From Eleginops maclovinus (Eukaryota > Chordata > Actinopteri > Perciformes > Eleginopidae): DNA of 64,000 nt. Under the pieces are notes generated by a model that was given only the letters and a program-made list of their open reading frames with translations, was not told the origin of the DNA and made no database searches. The stretch's first letter is position 1. Each line of letters opens with the position of its first letter. The stretch lies in the NCBI RefSeq assembly GCF_036324505.1, contig NC_086358.1, forward strand, positions 735,829-799,828, read 5' to 3'. Below, piece after piece: positions 11,338-23,857 of the stretch. Made by a program: the position numbers and the translations under genes.

Positions 11338-12589
11338 CATCTTTAAGGACTTGTTGTGTGCAGGGAGGGGGAAGTTTGGACCCCAAGGCCGACTCGGATA
11401 AGCGGCAGCTCCGTCGATGTGCTGTATTTAAAGTGTGTGTTATTTTCTTGTTTTGGGAAAGTAGGAGAGCTCAGTTTTGAAAAGATATTCCAAATGTACA
11501 GAAATAATGCGTTATTGTTTCAGGCACTTCAGGCCTCAGGAAAAAGCCCTGATTCAAATGAAACTGATTTGTATTTTTGTTATACTTCCTTCACACATCA
11601 CAGGGTTATTTGAGAGAGGAACTATATGTGTTTGGTGATGCTACAAACCTCCAGGTCACATAAAATATTGGAAGACGAGTATTTGGCATTTCCTTGTTTT
11701 TATCCGCCAATGGTGTAACAGCCTCGTTTGAGTTTGCGTACGGAACAATAAAAGGATTAAAACAATAAGAAAAGGGGATTAAAAAGTGCACAGCTTCATT
11801 TGTCTTTGGCTGGAGGGGCATTTAGGGATTTGGGAACACTAGAAATCTGCTGGATCTGGGAACAGCAACACGTTGGGAGAGCTGAACACGTGTTTGATGC
11901 CTGAAAGACACGGTGCAGAACAGAGTAATCTCCTTTCTTTGATTTTATTTGTGCACAAAAATGGCAAACTGCTTTAATCTCCCGACCTTCCTGAAGCGAC
12001 CAAATCCCCCCCGGCCAAAAAGACTCTCGTTATGTACGTCAAAGCATCGCCGCCGCTCATTGGCTCGTCCGACAGATGAGTGTTTGGACGACTCGTGCCA
12101 CCGGGGAAAAATCCCCTTACATAAAAAACAGCTAGCTAAGCACCCGACCAATGGCTGTCCTCGTCCATAATATGAATTGCACAAATATCCCCCCCCCCCC
12201 CCATATTCCATGTTAGTGGATTACATGGTGCAGGGTATTAGGAGCATGCATTATGTGTTTGTTTTTGCCCTGTGCTGCTTTTTTGTCCGCGGGGAGCGTT
12301 ACGTAAAGCTGCAGCTCGTCAACAGATGTGTTCCTGTTCAGACAGCGGCACGCAGCGAGCCTAGAGGAACCCGTCTGATGTCCGTCCGTGACGTCAGAGC
12401 AGTCCAGACTCCAGGGAAACAACGACTGAATCAAAGTGCTTCAGATGAACCAGTTTACATCAGATTGCATGCATTAATGAAAACACACACAAAAAAGTTA
12501 ATCTGCAACAGTTTGACTCAAGCCTCTTCCATCAGGAGAAACTCTGCAGCTTCAGAAAGGATGCAGATATAGAAACTCAAATCAGAACT
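11338..12589. other. gene-free sequence with a CRE palindrome
   Basis: Includes a TGACGTCA at 12389-12396 and CpG-containing sequence around 12030-12400, but no exon I recognise. The segment just before 12590 (CTCTTCCATCAGGA, ATGCAGATA, GAAACTCA) matches the inverted copy at 58.46-58.53 kb. Confidence 0.45.
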
Positions 12590-12846
12590 CATGCAGAAAC
12601 ATCTGCAGCAGCTCTTCAACTCATGCAGAAACATCTGCAGCAGCTCTTCAACACATGCAGAAACATCTGCAGCAGCTCTTCAACACATGCAGAAACATCT
12701 GCAGCAGCTCTTCAACTCATGCAGAAACATCTGCAGCAGCTCTTCAACACATGCAGAAACATCTGCAGCAGCTCTTCAACACCTGCAGAAACATCTGCAG
12801 CAGCTCTTCAACACCTGCAGAAACATCTGCAGCAGCTCTTCAACAC
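12590..12846 (+). repeat. 32-bp minisatellite, 8 copies
   Basis: Unit starts CATGCAGAAACATCTGCAGC and ends AGCTCTTCAACA. The first seven copies vary only at one or two bases. The same unit occurs on the opposite strand at 58.36-58.46 kb, with matching flank on one side. Confidence 0.95.
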
Positions 12847-13945
12847 AGTTTGAGGGGAACACAGCTTTAGGGAACACAGTTTCAGAGGAACACAGCTTTA
12901 GGGAACACAGCTTTAGAGGAACACAGTTTCAGGGGAACACAGTTTGAGGGGAACACAGCTTTAGGGAACACAGCTTTAGGGAACACAGTTTGAGGGGAAC
13001 ACAGCTTTAGGGAACACAGTTTGAGGGGAACACAGCTTTAGGGAACACAGTTTCAGAGGAACACAGCTTTAGGGAACACAGTTTCAGGGGAACACAACTT
13101 TAGGGAACACAGCTTTAGGGAACAATTTCAGGGGAACACAGTTTCAGGGGAACACAGCTTCAGGGAACACAGCTTTAGGGAACACAGTTTCAGGGGAACA
13201 TAGCTTTAGGGAACAATTTCAGGGGAACACAGCTTTAGGGAACACAGTTTCAGGGGAACACAGTTTCAGGGAAACACAGCTTTAGGGAACACAGTTTCAG
13301 GGGAACACAGCTTCAGGGGAACACAGCTTTAGGGAACACAGCTTTAGGGAACACAGTTTGAGGGGAACACAGTTTCAGGGGAACACAGTTTCAGGGGAAC
13401 ATAGCTTTAGGGAACAATTTCAGGGGAACACAGCTTTAGGGAACACAGTTTCAGGGGAACACAGCTTTAGGGAACAATTTCAGGGGAACACAGCTTTAGG
13501 GAACACAGTTTCAGGGGAACACGGCTTTAGGGAACACAGTTTCAGGGGAACACAGCTTTAGGGAACAATTTCAGGGGAACACAGCTTTAGGGAACACAGT
13601 TTCAGGGGGACACAGCTTTAGGGAACACAGTTTCAGGGGAACACAGCTTTAGGGAACAATTTCAGGGGAACACAGCTTTAGGGAACACAGTTTCAGGGGA
13701 ACATAGCTTTAGGGAACACAGTTTCAGAGGAACACAGCTTTAGGGAACACAGTTTCAGGGGAACACAGCTTTAGGGAACACCGTTTCAGGGGAACACAGT
13801 TTCAGGGGAACACAGCTTTAGGGAACACAGTTTGAGGGGAACACAGCTTTAGGGAACACAGTTTCAGAGGAACACAGCTTCAGGGAACACAGTTTCAGGG
13901 GAACACAGCTTGAGGGAACACAGTTTCAGGGGATCACAGCTTTCC
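12847..13945 (+). repeat. 15-17-bp minisatellite (GAACACAG..), 1.1 kb
   Basis: Alternating units GGAACACAGCTTTA and GGGGAACACAGTTTCA with single-base variants and a shortened form lacking CAC (GGAACAATTTCAGG). The array starts directly at the end of the 32-bp array, so two unrelated arrays are fused. Confidence 0.93.
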
Positions 13946-13949
13946 AGTT

Positions 13950-13954
<5 letters not shown>

Positions 13955-14018
<64 letters not shown>
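13955..14018. repeat. (TG)n microsatellite
   Basis: About 32 TG dinucleotides, just beyond the GAACACAG array. Confidence 0.97.
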
Positions 14019-14020
<2 letters not shown>

Positions 14021-15837
14021 GCTGAGGGTTTAATGAGTTAACGAGCTGCAGGTGTGTTTAACGAGGCGCAGGTGTGCAATCAGAGGAGAGAAACTTCTAC
14101 ATCTAGTGGAGGAACCAGAAGTACTTCCCTCACCCGCTGAGCATCACCTGAGACTTTCAAACCCTGATTCATTTGCTCCTATATACGTTTCAAACATCCA
14201 AAGTACCGACAGTGGAAAATGTCCCAGATGAAACCCATGACTGTCACACGTTAATAAAACTCGGTTTTGGAACTGTTTCCCACAGCAAAGTAAAGTCTCA
14301 GTGGTTTTACTCTTCAATGTTTAAGAATCATTAAAGAGTTTTTCTCTCTGAAATAAATACATGAATATCCTCCCGATGCGGTCGTGTTGATTTGTGCTGC
14401 TCTCTGCTGGAGGCTGTGTAAATGATGGTCTGGAAAATGAACCCTTTAATCACAACAATTAAACCTCTAAGGTTATCCTCAACAGTTCTTCAGTCAATAA
14501 ATAAATACCTTTTTGTTATTTTAGAAACTTTTAATGTAAATGTTTTTATTTAAATAGCGTTTGTTCTGGTCTCATTCCATATTGTTATTTATTTGATCTC
14601 ATTGAATTGGTTTACTGGCTTTTCATTTGAGCCTGTCTGATATTTCTTATTGATGTCTTTTAAATGATATTTATTTGTGACTTAAATTACGTTTTGCTAA
14701 TGTCAGGTTATTTATGAATAATAACAAATACAAAAAAACTTTTGTTCACAAAAATAACAAATCCGATAAAATAAACGTTAAATATTTGTGTACTTATTGC
14801 TTTAAATGTTTATTGTTGATCATGAGACCTTATATATATATATATCAGATTAACATATAAACTATACAAAGTCAGATTCAGTGACACATTTCTTCAAAAT
14901 GTTAAATATTTTTTAACAGTTTTACACAAATACAAAAAGACAAACTGAATTTTTAACCTTTTATTTATTTATTATTATTATTTTGATCATAAGAAATACA
15001 GTCAGGGAGACACAAACACAAACAGCTGCAGAGAGATGAAGCAGGGGAAACATTAATAAAATAAGTGCTTTAAGTTCACATTCATCCAGGCCGTCGCAGA
15101 GGTCCCCGATCCCCCATTAATCCACCCCTTCATTTCTCTCTGGAGATATCTGAGACCTGGAATATTCTGATGGAAAAGACACCTTTAAAACTAAACAGCG
15201 TGAGGATACTCTGAGGTATTTCCTACAGTAATGCCCATTTCCGAATAAATTCATATAATATTTATAAATCTTTTAAAAAGACAGGAAATATCGACGTAGG
15301 AAAACAGGCTGTACAAAAACTATGTATAGCATTAAATATATGTTATATTAATATATCCTTTATTTACTTTTGCTCTGTAGTAAAGAAGTGATTTGAAGAC
15401 GTTTCAAATATACATTCATGTCTCACTCGGTGGGAAAGTTCAAATTTCTATTGCAAACATTTCATTTCTAAAGTGAATAAACAATCCAAACATGTTCGAT
15501 GCAACGTCTGAGCTTTCAGAAACAGTCAGGATAAAACTGATATGTGGGAAACAAACGGGAAAACTTGGGTTTAATTTACTAACTTATTTTAATGTTGTTT
15601 TATATTTATTTGTCCAACTGTAGGACAGAAATTAAATGTACAAAATAAACATGAATTTAAATGTTGCATCTGAACAAAAGTATTCATTTTTGATTGAATC
15701 TAAATATTAAAAATAAACCTTTCACTTTTTTTATTACTTTCAAAAACAACCGCAGTGAAACCTACGTTATTTGACGTAAATGTTCAATTCAAATGTTGGA
15801 TAATTGATCAACATTTGAATTGGTAAAAAACACGTTA
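14019..15837. other. gene-free sequence, increasingly AT-rich
   Basis: No open frame of note. I looked here for the PAR and bZIP exons of hlf on the minus strand and found none. Confidence 0.5.
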
Positions 15838-18549
15838 TTTTTTGTTAAATAATTTAAAAAAAGTAATAAAAATAAAAATTATTTTAAATTTATATATTTT
15901 TATTTTTGTTATATATATTATTTATAAGTATATTTTTTTTTTTATTTATTTATATATTTTAAATATATTAATTTTTAAATTTTATTGTAAGATAAATTTA
16001 TAATATATTATAAATAATATAAAATTTTTTTATTTTTATTTTTATATATATTTAATTATCAAATTAATTTTAATATTTAATAATAAATTATATAAATAAT
16101 TTTTAAATAATTATGATTTTAATATAAAATATATTTAATATATTTTAAATTCCAAATTTATAATTAGTTTTGAATTTTTATTGATTTTTTGTTATTTGTA
16201 TTTGTGTTGTGTAGTATTGTGTATTTATTTATAATATATTTTTAAGTGTTGTATATTTTTTAAATCTTATAGTAAATTTTTTTAAATTTTGTGTGAAATA
16301 TTTAATTTTAATTATTTTTAAATTTTTTTTTTATTAAAATTTTTATAATTATTATTATAAATTAAAAAGGTATAAAAATAATTATATTATTTATATATTT
16401 ATATATATATATATAAAATAAATATTTTTATATATATATAATTATAATTATATATAAATTATATAATTTATATAAATTAAATAATATTAAATATTATTAA
16501 TATAATAATAAATATATATATATAAATTATATAATTTAAAATAATAAATATATAAAATAATTTATAATATAAATAAAAATATTAATATAATATATTATAT
16601 TTTATTATAAATATTTAATAAATTAAATATAATATATAAATTATAATATATAAATAATATAATAATAAATACAAATAATATAATAAATAACAAAAATAAA
16701 TAATTCAATATATAATAAAATAAACTCTATACATAAAAAATACATAAAAAAATTTAGTATTAATTTTTAAACAAAATTAATAATCATATAATATATATTA
16801 TAAAATAATTAAAATAAATTACCTAAATAACTTTAAATTTAATATAAAAATATATATTAATTAAATTAATTTATATTAATTAATAATTTTAAAATTATAA
16901 AATTTATATTTATAAAAATAAATTTATTTTAATATATTTATATTATTTAATATTAATATTATAATATATTATATATTATATTAAAATATATTATATTTAT
17001 ATAATATATATATTATTATATAATATAATATTTTATATATATATTTTTTTATATTTTAAATATATTTTAAAATATAATTTATAATAATTTAATAATATTT
17101 TGGGGTTTAAAAACTCTTTAAATATATTAAATTTTTATTTTTTAATAATTAGATATTTATAATCTTAATAATAAAATATTATTATTATAAAATTTAAAAA
17201 TATTTGAAATTATATAAAATTTTATAATATAATTTTAAAAAATTAAAAAATTTTCATAAAAAATAAATTTTTAAATTAAATAAGAATAATATATAAATAA
17301 ATATAATTTAATAAATTAAATTTATAAAATAATTAATATTTAATATTATAATAAATATTAAAATTTTTAAAAATTTTTTATTTAAATTTTAAAAAATATT
17401 TAAAAATAAATAATAATTATATAATTTAAATATATAATTTAAAAAAAATTCTAATAATAAATTAATTACAATATATTAAATATAATTAATAATATTTAAT
17501 AAAATATATTATTTTTGTTTAATATATTTAAAATTTTAAAAATATGTAATATATTATATGAAATTTTAAAATATTTAAAAAATAAGTTTTTAAATAATAT
17601 GATAATTAATATTATTTTTTAATATTTTAATTATTAAATTTTTTTAATTTTATTATATTTTTTATAATATTATTTATATTTTTTAATTTTTTTTAGTTTA
17701 AAATTTTTAATTTATTTATTAATAAATTTTGTTTTTAATATTTTAATAATTTTTTATTTAATAAAATTTATTAAATATTTATAATTTAGATAATATTAAT
17801 AATTATATTTCATTTTTAAAAATAAAATTTTTAAATATTAATTAATTTTTTATTTTTTAATATAACTATAATTAAAAAAACTTTTTTTAAATATTATAAA
17901 TTCCCAATATATTAAATTATTATTTTATTATTAAATATTATTAATTAAATTAAAAATTTAAATTTTTAAAAATATTTATAATATATTAAAAATTTATTTT
18001 AAATTAATAAGCCCTAAATTTAAAATTTATTATTATTAAATTAATTTTTTAATATTATAGTAAAATTTTTTAATAAAAATTTAATAATTTTTTATAAAAA
18101 ATAAATATCTAACAAACCAAAATTTTTAATAAAATAAAAATATACACTTAAGTACATTAATAAATTGATTTTTTATAATTATTTTTTTCATATTTTATTA
18201 TGTAATAAAGAATAATTAATTTTTTTATAAATTTTTTATTATTTATAATTTAAAAAAATATTTTTTTTATTAATATTAACTTTTTAATTTTTTTTTTAAT
18301 TTTATTATATAATAAATTTTTTTTTTATTTTAATAATTATAAATTTTTTTTATAAATTTTAATTAATTTATATATTTTTTTTAAAATTTAAAATAATATT
18401 TAATTTTAAAAAAATTTTTTTTAAAAATTTTTTTAAAAAAATAAAAAAAATTTTTTTTAAATAAATTTTTTTTATAAATTTTTTTATTTTTAATAAAAAT
18501 TAAAAAATTTTTTTTAAAAAAAAAAAAAATTTTTTTTTTTTTTTTTTAA
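15838..18549. repeat. 2.7-kb nearly pure A/T block
   Basis: Almost only A and T, with isolated G or C, no fixed repeat unit, many A/T homopolymers and short palindromes. The right edge is abrupt: a long T run, then ordinary sequence from about 18550. It may be a real AT-rich satellite-like region or poor consensus through a hard-to-sequence stretch. It lies in the interval where hlf intron 2 should run. Confidence 0.9.
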
Positions 18550-18642
18550 TAATGTCTGCAGAGCCGTGTGGGAATCAAACACTTCAGATTATAATATCAT
18601 TAATCACAGATTAGAGCTAAATTTAGACTCAGAGCAGCAGAT

Positions 18643-18817
<175 letters not shown>

Positions 18818-19013
18818 TCTAAACTAAAATAACTCTTTAAATATTGATAGCGTGTTCAACCCGTGTTGGGGCTGAAACATAGGGGAGTATGGGATGCTGC
18901 AATGATCTGTTTGGTATTTCAGCCAATCAGAGACAGGCTCTGGATATATCTGAGACCTGGAGTATAGTGATGAAGAAGAGGATGATGGGGGAGCTTTGAG
19001 GAGTGTCTGTTAC

Positions 19014-22000
19014 CTGGTGTGGTGACTCGTTGGTGTGTGGAGATGGAGGCCTGGTTTCTGAGGTCCATCACAGCTGATGTGGGCGGGGCTTTGGTCAGGG
19101 TTGGCGGATGACGTTGTGGAGGCTGGTTCTGGTTCTGGTGCTGGTGCTGGTGGTGCTGGGAGTGGATGCCGTTCTCAGTCAGGAACTCCTCCAGGTCCAT
19201 GTACTCGAGCTGGAAGCCGTCCCCCTCGTAGGGCAGCGTCTTGTCCCACAGCGTGGGGCCGAGGAAGGCCGACTGGGGAGGGCGGCGCTCCTCCTCCAGG
19301 GTCTTCTCCTTCTCCACATCCTGACTGAATGCTGAGCACAGGGACACTTCAGAGACCAGGACCAGGTCTTTAGAGAGGACAGAGCCAGGCTAGCAGTTTC
19401 CCTCCATTTACAGTCTTCATGCTAAGCTAACAATTTATATATACACCTGAACATCAGCGGGAGAGGACTCTTTAAAGTAGAGACTCTACATACTGATATA
19501 CACCTGATCATCAGCAGGAGAGGACTCTTTAAAGTAGAGACTCTACATACTGATATACACCTGAACATCAGCAGGAGAGGACTCTTTAAAGTAGAGACTC
19601 TACATACTGATATACACCTGAACATCAGCAGGAGAGGACTCTTTAAAGTAGAGACTCTACATACTGATATACACCTGAACATCAGCAGGAGAGGACTCTT
19701 TAAAGTAGAGACTCTACATACTGATATACACCTGAACATCAGCAGGAGAGGACTCTTTAAAGTAGAGACACTACATACTGATATACACCTGATCATCAGC
19801 AGGAGAGGACTCTTTAAAGTAGAGACTCTACATACTGATATACACCTGATCATCAGCAGGAGAGGACTCTTTAAAGTAGAGACACTACATACTGATATAC
19901 ACCTGATCATCAGCAGGAGAGGACTCTTTAAAGTAGAGACTCTACATACTGATATACACCTGATCATCAGCAGGAGAGGACTCTTTAAAGTAGAGACACT
20001 ACATACTGATATACACCTGATCATCAGCAGGAGAGGACTCTTTAAAGTAGAGACTCTACATACTGATATATACACCTGAACATCAGCAGGGAGAGGACTC
20101 TTTAAAGTAGAGACTCTACATACTGATATACACCTGATCATCAGCAGGAGAGGACTCTTTAAAGTAGAGACTCTACATACTGATATACACCTGATCATCA
20201 GCAGGAGAGGACTCTTTAAAGTAGAGACACTACATACTGATATACACCTGAACATCAGCAGGAGAGGACTCTTTAAAGTAGAGACTCTACATACTGATAT
20301 ACACCTGATCATCAGCAGGAGAGGACTCTTTAAAGTAGAGACACTACATACTGATATACACCTGAACATCAGCAGGAGAGGACTCTTTAAAGTAGAGACT
20401 CTACATACTGATATACACCTGAACATCAGCAGGAGAGGACTCTTTAAAGTAGAGACTCTACATACTGATATACACCTGAACATCAGCAGGAGAGGACTCT
20501 TTAAAGTAGAGACACTACATACTGATATACACCTGAACATCAGCAGGAGAGGACTCTTTAAAGTAGAGACTCTACATACTGATATACACCTGAACATCAG
20601 CAGGAGAGGACTCTTTAAAGTAGAGACTCTACATACTGATATACACCTGAACATCAGCAGGAGAGGACTCTTTAAAGTAGAGACACTACATACTGATATA
20701 CACCTGAACATCAGCAGGAGAGGACTCTTTAAAGTAGAGACTCTACATACTGATTTACACCTGAACATCAGCAGGAGAGGACTCTTTAAGGTAGAGACAC
20801 TACATACTGATATACACCTGAACATCAGCAGGAGAGGACTCTTTAAAGTAGAGACACTACATACTGATATACACCTGAACATCAGCAGGAGAGGACTCTT
20901 TAAAGTAGAGACACTACATACTGATATACACCTGAACATCAGCAGGACAGGACTCTTTAAAGTAGAGACTCTACATACTGATATACACCTGAACATCAGC
21001 AGGAGAGGACTCTTTAAAGTAGAGACTACATACTGATATACACCTGAACATCAGCAGGAGAGGACTCTTTAAAGTAGAGACACTACATACTGATATACAC
21101 CTGAACATCAGCAGGAGAGGACTCTTTAAAGTAGAGACTCTACATACTGATATACACCTGAACATCAGCAGGAGAGGACTCTTTAAAGTAGAGACTCTGC
21201 CTACTGATATACACCTGAACATCAGCAGGAGAGGACTCTTTAAAGTAGAGACTCTACATACTGATATACACCTGAACATCAGCAGGAGAGGACTCTTTAA
21301 AGTAGAGACTCTACATACTGATATACACCTGAACATCAGCAGGAGAGGACTCTTTAAAGTAGAGACACTACATACTGATATACACCTGAACATCAGCAGG
21401 AGAGGACTCTTTAAAGTAGAGACTCTACATACTGATATACACCTGAACATCAGCAGGAGAGGACTCTTTAAAGTAGAGACACTACATACTGATATACACC
21501 TGAACATCAGCAGGACAGGACTCTTTAAAGTAGAGACTCTACATACTGATATACACCTGAACATCAGCAGGAGAGGACTCTTTAAAGTAGAGACTACATA
21601 CTGATATACACCTGAACATCAGCAGGAGAGGACTCTTTAAAGTAGAGACACTACATACTGATATACACCTGAACATCAGCAGGAGAGGACTCTTTAAAGT
21701 AGAGACTCTACATACTGATATACACCTGAACATCAGCAGGAGAGGACTCTTTAAAGTAGAGACTCTACATACTGATATACACCTGAACATCAGCAGGAGA
21801 GGACTCTTTAAAGTAGAGACTCTACATACTGATATACACCTGAACATCAGCGGAGAGGACTCTTTAAAGTAGAGACTCTACATACTGATATACACCTGAA
21901 CATCAGCGGAGAGGACTCTTTAAAGTAGAGACACTACATACTGATATACACCTGAACATCAGCAGGAGAGGACTCTTTAAAATAGAGACACTACATACTG

Positions 22001-22872
22001 ATATACACCTGAACATCAGCAGGAGAGGACTCTTTAAAGTAGAGACACTACATACTGATATACACCTGAACATCAGCAGGAGAGGACTCTTTAAAGTAGA
22101 GACACTACATACTGATATACACCTGAACATCAGCAGGAGAGGACTCTTTAAAGTAGAGACTCTACATACTGATATACACCTGAACATCAGCAGGAGAGGA
22201 CTCTTTAAAGTAGAGACGCTACATACTGATATACACCTGAACATCAGCAGGAGAGGACTCTTTAAAGTAGAGACACTACATACTGATATACACCTGAACA
22301 TCAGCAGGAGAGGACTCTTTAAAGTAGAGACACTACATACTGATATACACCTGAACATCAGCAGGAGAGGACTCTTTAAAGTAGAGACTCTACATACTGA
22401 TATACACCTGAACATCAGCAGGAGAGGACTCTTTAAAGTAGAGACACTACATACTGATATACACCTGAACATCAGCAGGAGAGGACTCTTTAAAGTAGAG
22501 ACTCTACATACTGATATACACCTGAACATCAGCAGGAGAGCACTCTTTAAAGTAGAGACACTACATACTGATATACACCTGAACATCAGCAGGAGAGGAC
22601 TCTTTAAAGTAGAGACACTACATACTGATATACACCTGAACATCAGCAGGAGAGGACTCTTTAAAGTAGAGACTCTACACTACATACACCTGCACATCAG
22701 CATACCTCTGGATTCTACAGTATTTACTGACAGAATAACCCGGGATCTGAACGCAGACCTTACCTTCCTGCCTCCCCGGCCGCACTGGGCTCTCCAGCAG
22801 GGACTTCAGTACTCCTCTCGGGGCTGCAGGAGCCCGGAACCCTGCCGACAGCTGCCGGGACATTTCCTCCAT
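19014..22872 (-). CDS. hlf: hepatic leukemia factor (PAR bZIP), first two coding exons
   Basis: Exon 1 is 22764-22872 (start [11 protein letters not shown], then [10 protein letters not shown]) and exon 2 is 19014-19331. Both junctions are phase 1 with good GT-AG signals. The spliced join reads [11 protein letters not shown], like human EDAFSKDKDKEK. Exon 2 carries [15 protein letters not shown] and [17 protein letters not shown], the conserved N-terminal block of HLF (TEF has a different block), then a Gln/His-rich insert, and ends TTPG at the same phase as human HLF. HLF activates D-box promoters in liver and in circadian output and needs a C-terminal PAR and bZIP region to dimerise and bind DNA. 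Those exons are not found between 5.9 and 18.9 kb, so this model is 5'-partial (142 complete codons). Intron 1 is filled with a 57-bp minisatellite. Adjacent stxbp4 in the same orientation supports the name. Confidence 0.88.
19383..19432 (+). repeat. dispersed GCTAGCAGTTTCCCTCC repeat, copy 1
   Basis: GGCTAGCAGTTTCCCTCC followed by CTTCATGCTAAGCTAA. The same module is at 26855-26915. This is a frequent short repeat in fish introns. Confidence 0.6.
19438..22702 (-). repeat. 57-bp minisatellite in hlf intron 1, about 57 copies
   Basis: Unit begins ACATCAGCAGGAGAGGACTC and ends ACATACTGATATACACCTGA on the plus strand. Common variants are GAACATC/GATCATC and GACTCTAC/GACACTAC. The GATCATC type clusters in 19500-20340. 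Because 57 is 19 codons, the minus strand holds long open frames (up to 524 codons) made of a repeated 19-residue peptide. I do not call these genes. The array occupies about 3.3 kb of the 3.4-kb intron and is transcribed with hlf. Confidence 0.97.
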
Positions 22873-23655
22873 CAAGACTCCTTGCATCGGGAGCCGGTGC
22901 AACAACAAGAACAACAAAAGAAAGAAATAAAAACGGAGCAGAGTGTGGATCAGCTGCTGAGGGAGCGGAAGTCTTCAGCTCACATGAACAAAATACAAAA
23001 TAAAAGCCCTGAGGATGAGCGCGTGTTTCAGAGCACGAGCAGCAAGCCATGTCTGAGAGCGAGGACTGACGTCAGAGAGAGAGACAAACACCCCCCACCT
23101 CCCGCTCCCCCAGCCACCTGTAGTGCGTGCTTCTCTGTGAATATCACCTGCTTCAGGTTGCTTTGATGTTGGTTCAGGGTCTTTCTTCAGCATGTGTTGC
23201 ACAGAATTATTCCCGACACTTTAAACTGATTTACTGCACATCATTTATTTTTCTGTCACTTTTTTTTTTGTACATATTTTGCTGTATTTTCATTTTCCTT
23301 ACAAACATTTTTTATATTTTAATAATAAAAATACATTTAATAATAATTTATGTCTTTGCCCTTTTTAAATAAATAGAAATAAATAAGTGATGATGTTTAC
23401 CTTTGGACCTGATTCTGATGACTGTCAACAAAAGACCATTTGAGAGACCAAAAAGCAAAGTAGAGATCTGAAGAAAGGAAAAGAGGAGGGGACATAAGGA
23501 AGAGAGGAAGGAAGGAGGAAGGAAGGAAGGAGGAAGGAAGGAAGGAAGGAAACAAAAGGGAATTTTCATATAAATAAAAATAAAAATCATTTAAAGTTTG
23601 TTTTTATTAATTCATTTTCAAAGATATTTAACAGCAGTTGCTTTGTTTTCTAAGG

Positions 23656-23656
<1 letters not shown>
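22873..23656 (-). other. hlf 5' flank and probable 5' UTR/promoter
   Basis: GC-moderate sequence directly upstream of the hlf ATG, with no other exon recognised. It gives way to AT-rich sequence beyond about 23200. Confidence 0.5.
23067..23074. promoter_or_regulatory. CRE palindrome TGACGTCA upstream of hlf
   Basis: A perfect 8-bp CREB/ATF site about 195 bases upstream of the hlf start codon. The transcription start is unknown, so a promoter role is an inference. Confidence 0.45.

Positions 23657-23750
<94 letters not shown>
23657..23750. repeat. (CA)n microsatellite
   Basis: About 46 CA dinucleotides. Confidence 0.97.
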
Positions 23751-23753
<3 letters not shown>

Positions 23754-23857
23754 GATTGCTGGGTCACATGATTGGTCCGGCCTGACCTACTTACAGCCAA
23801 TGAGAAGCCTCCGTTTCTCCCCCCTGCAGCAACATGTGAGAGGAAAACACACCTAGA

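Noticed and set aside
19422..20996. 524-codon minus-strand open frame
   Set aside because: It is the 57-bp minisatellite read in one frame inside hlf intron 1; no start context, domain or splice evidence.
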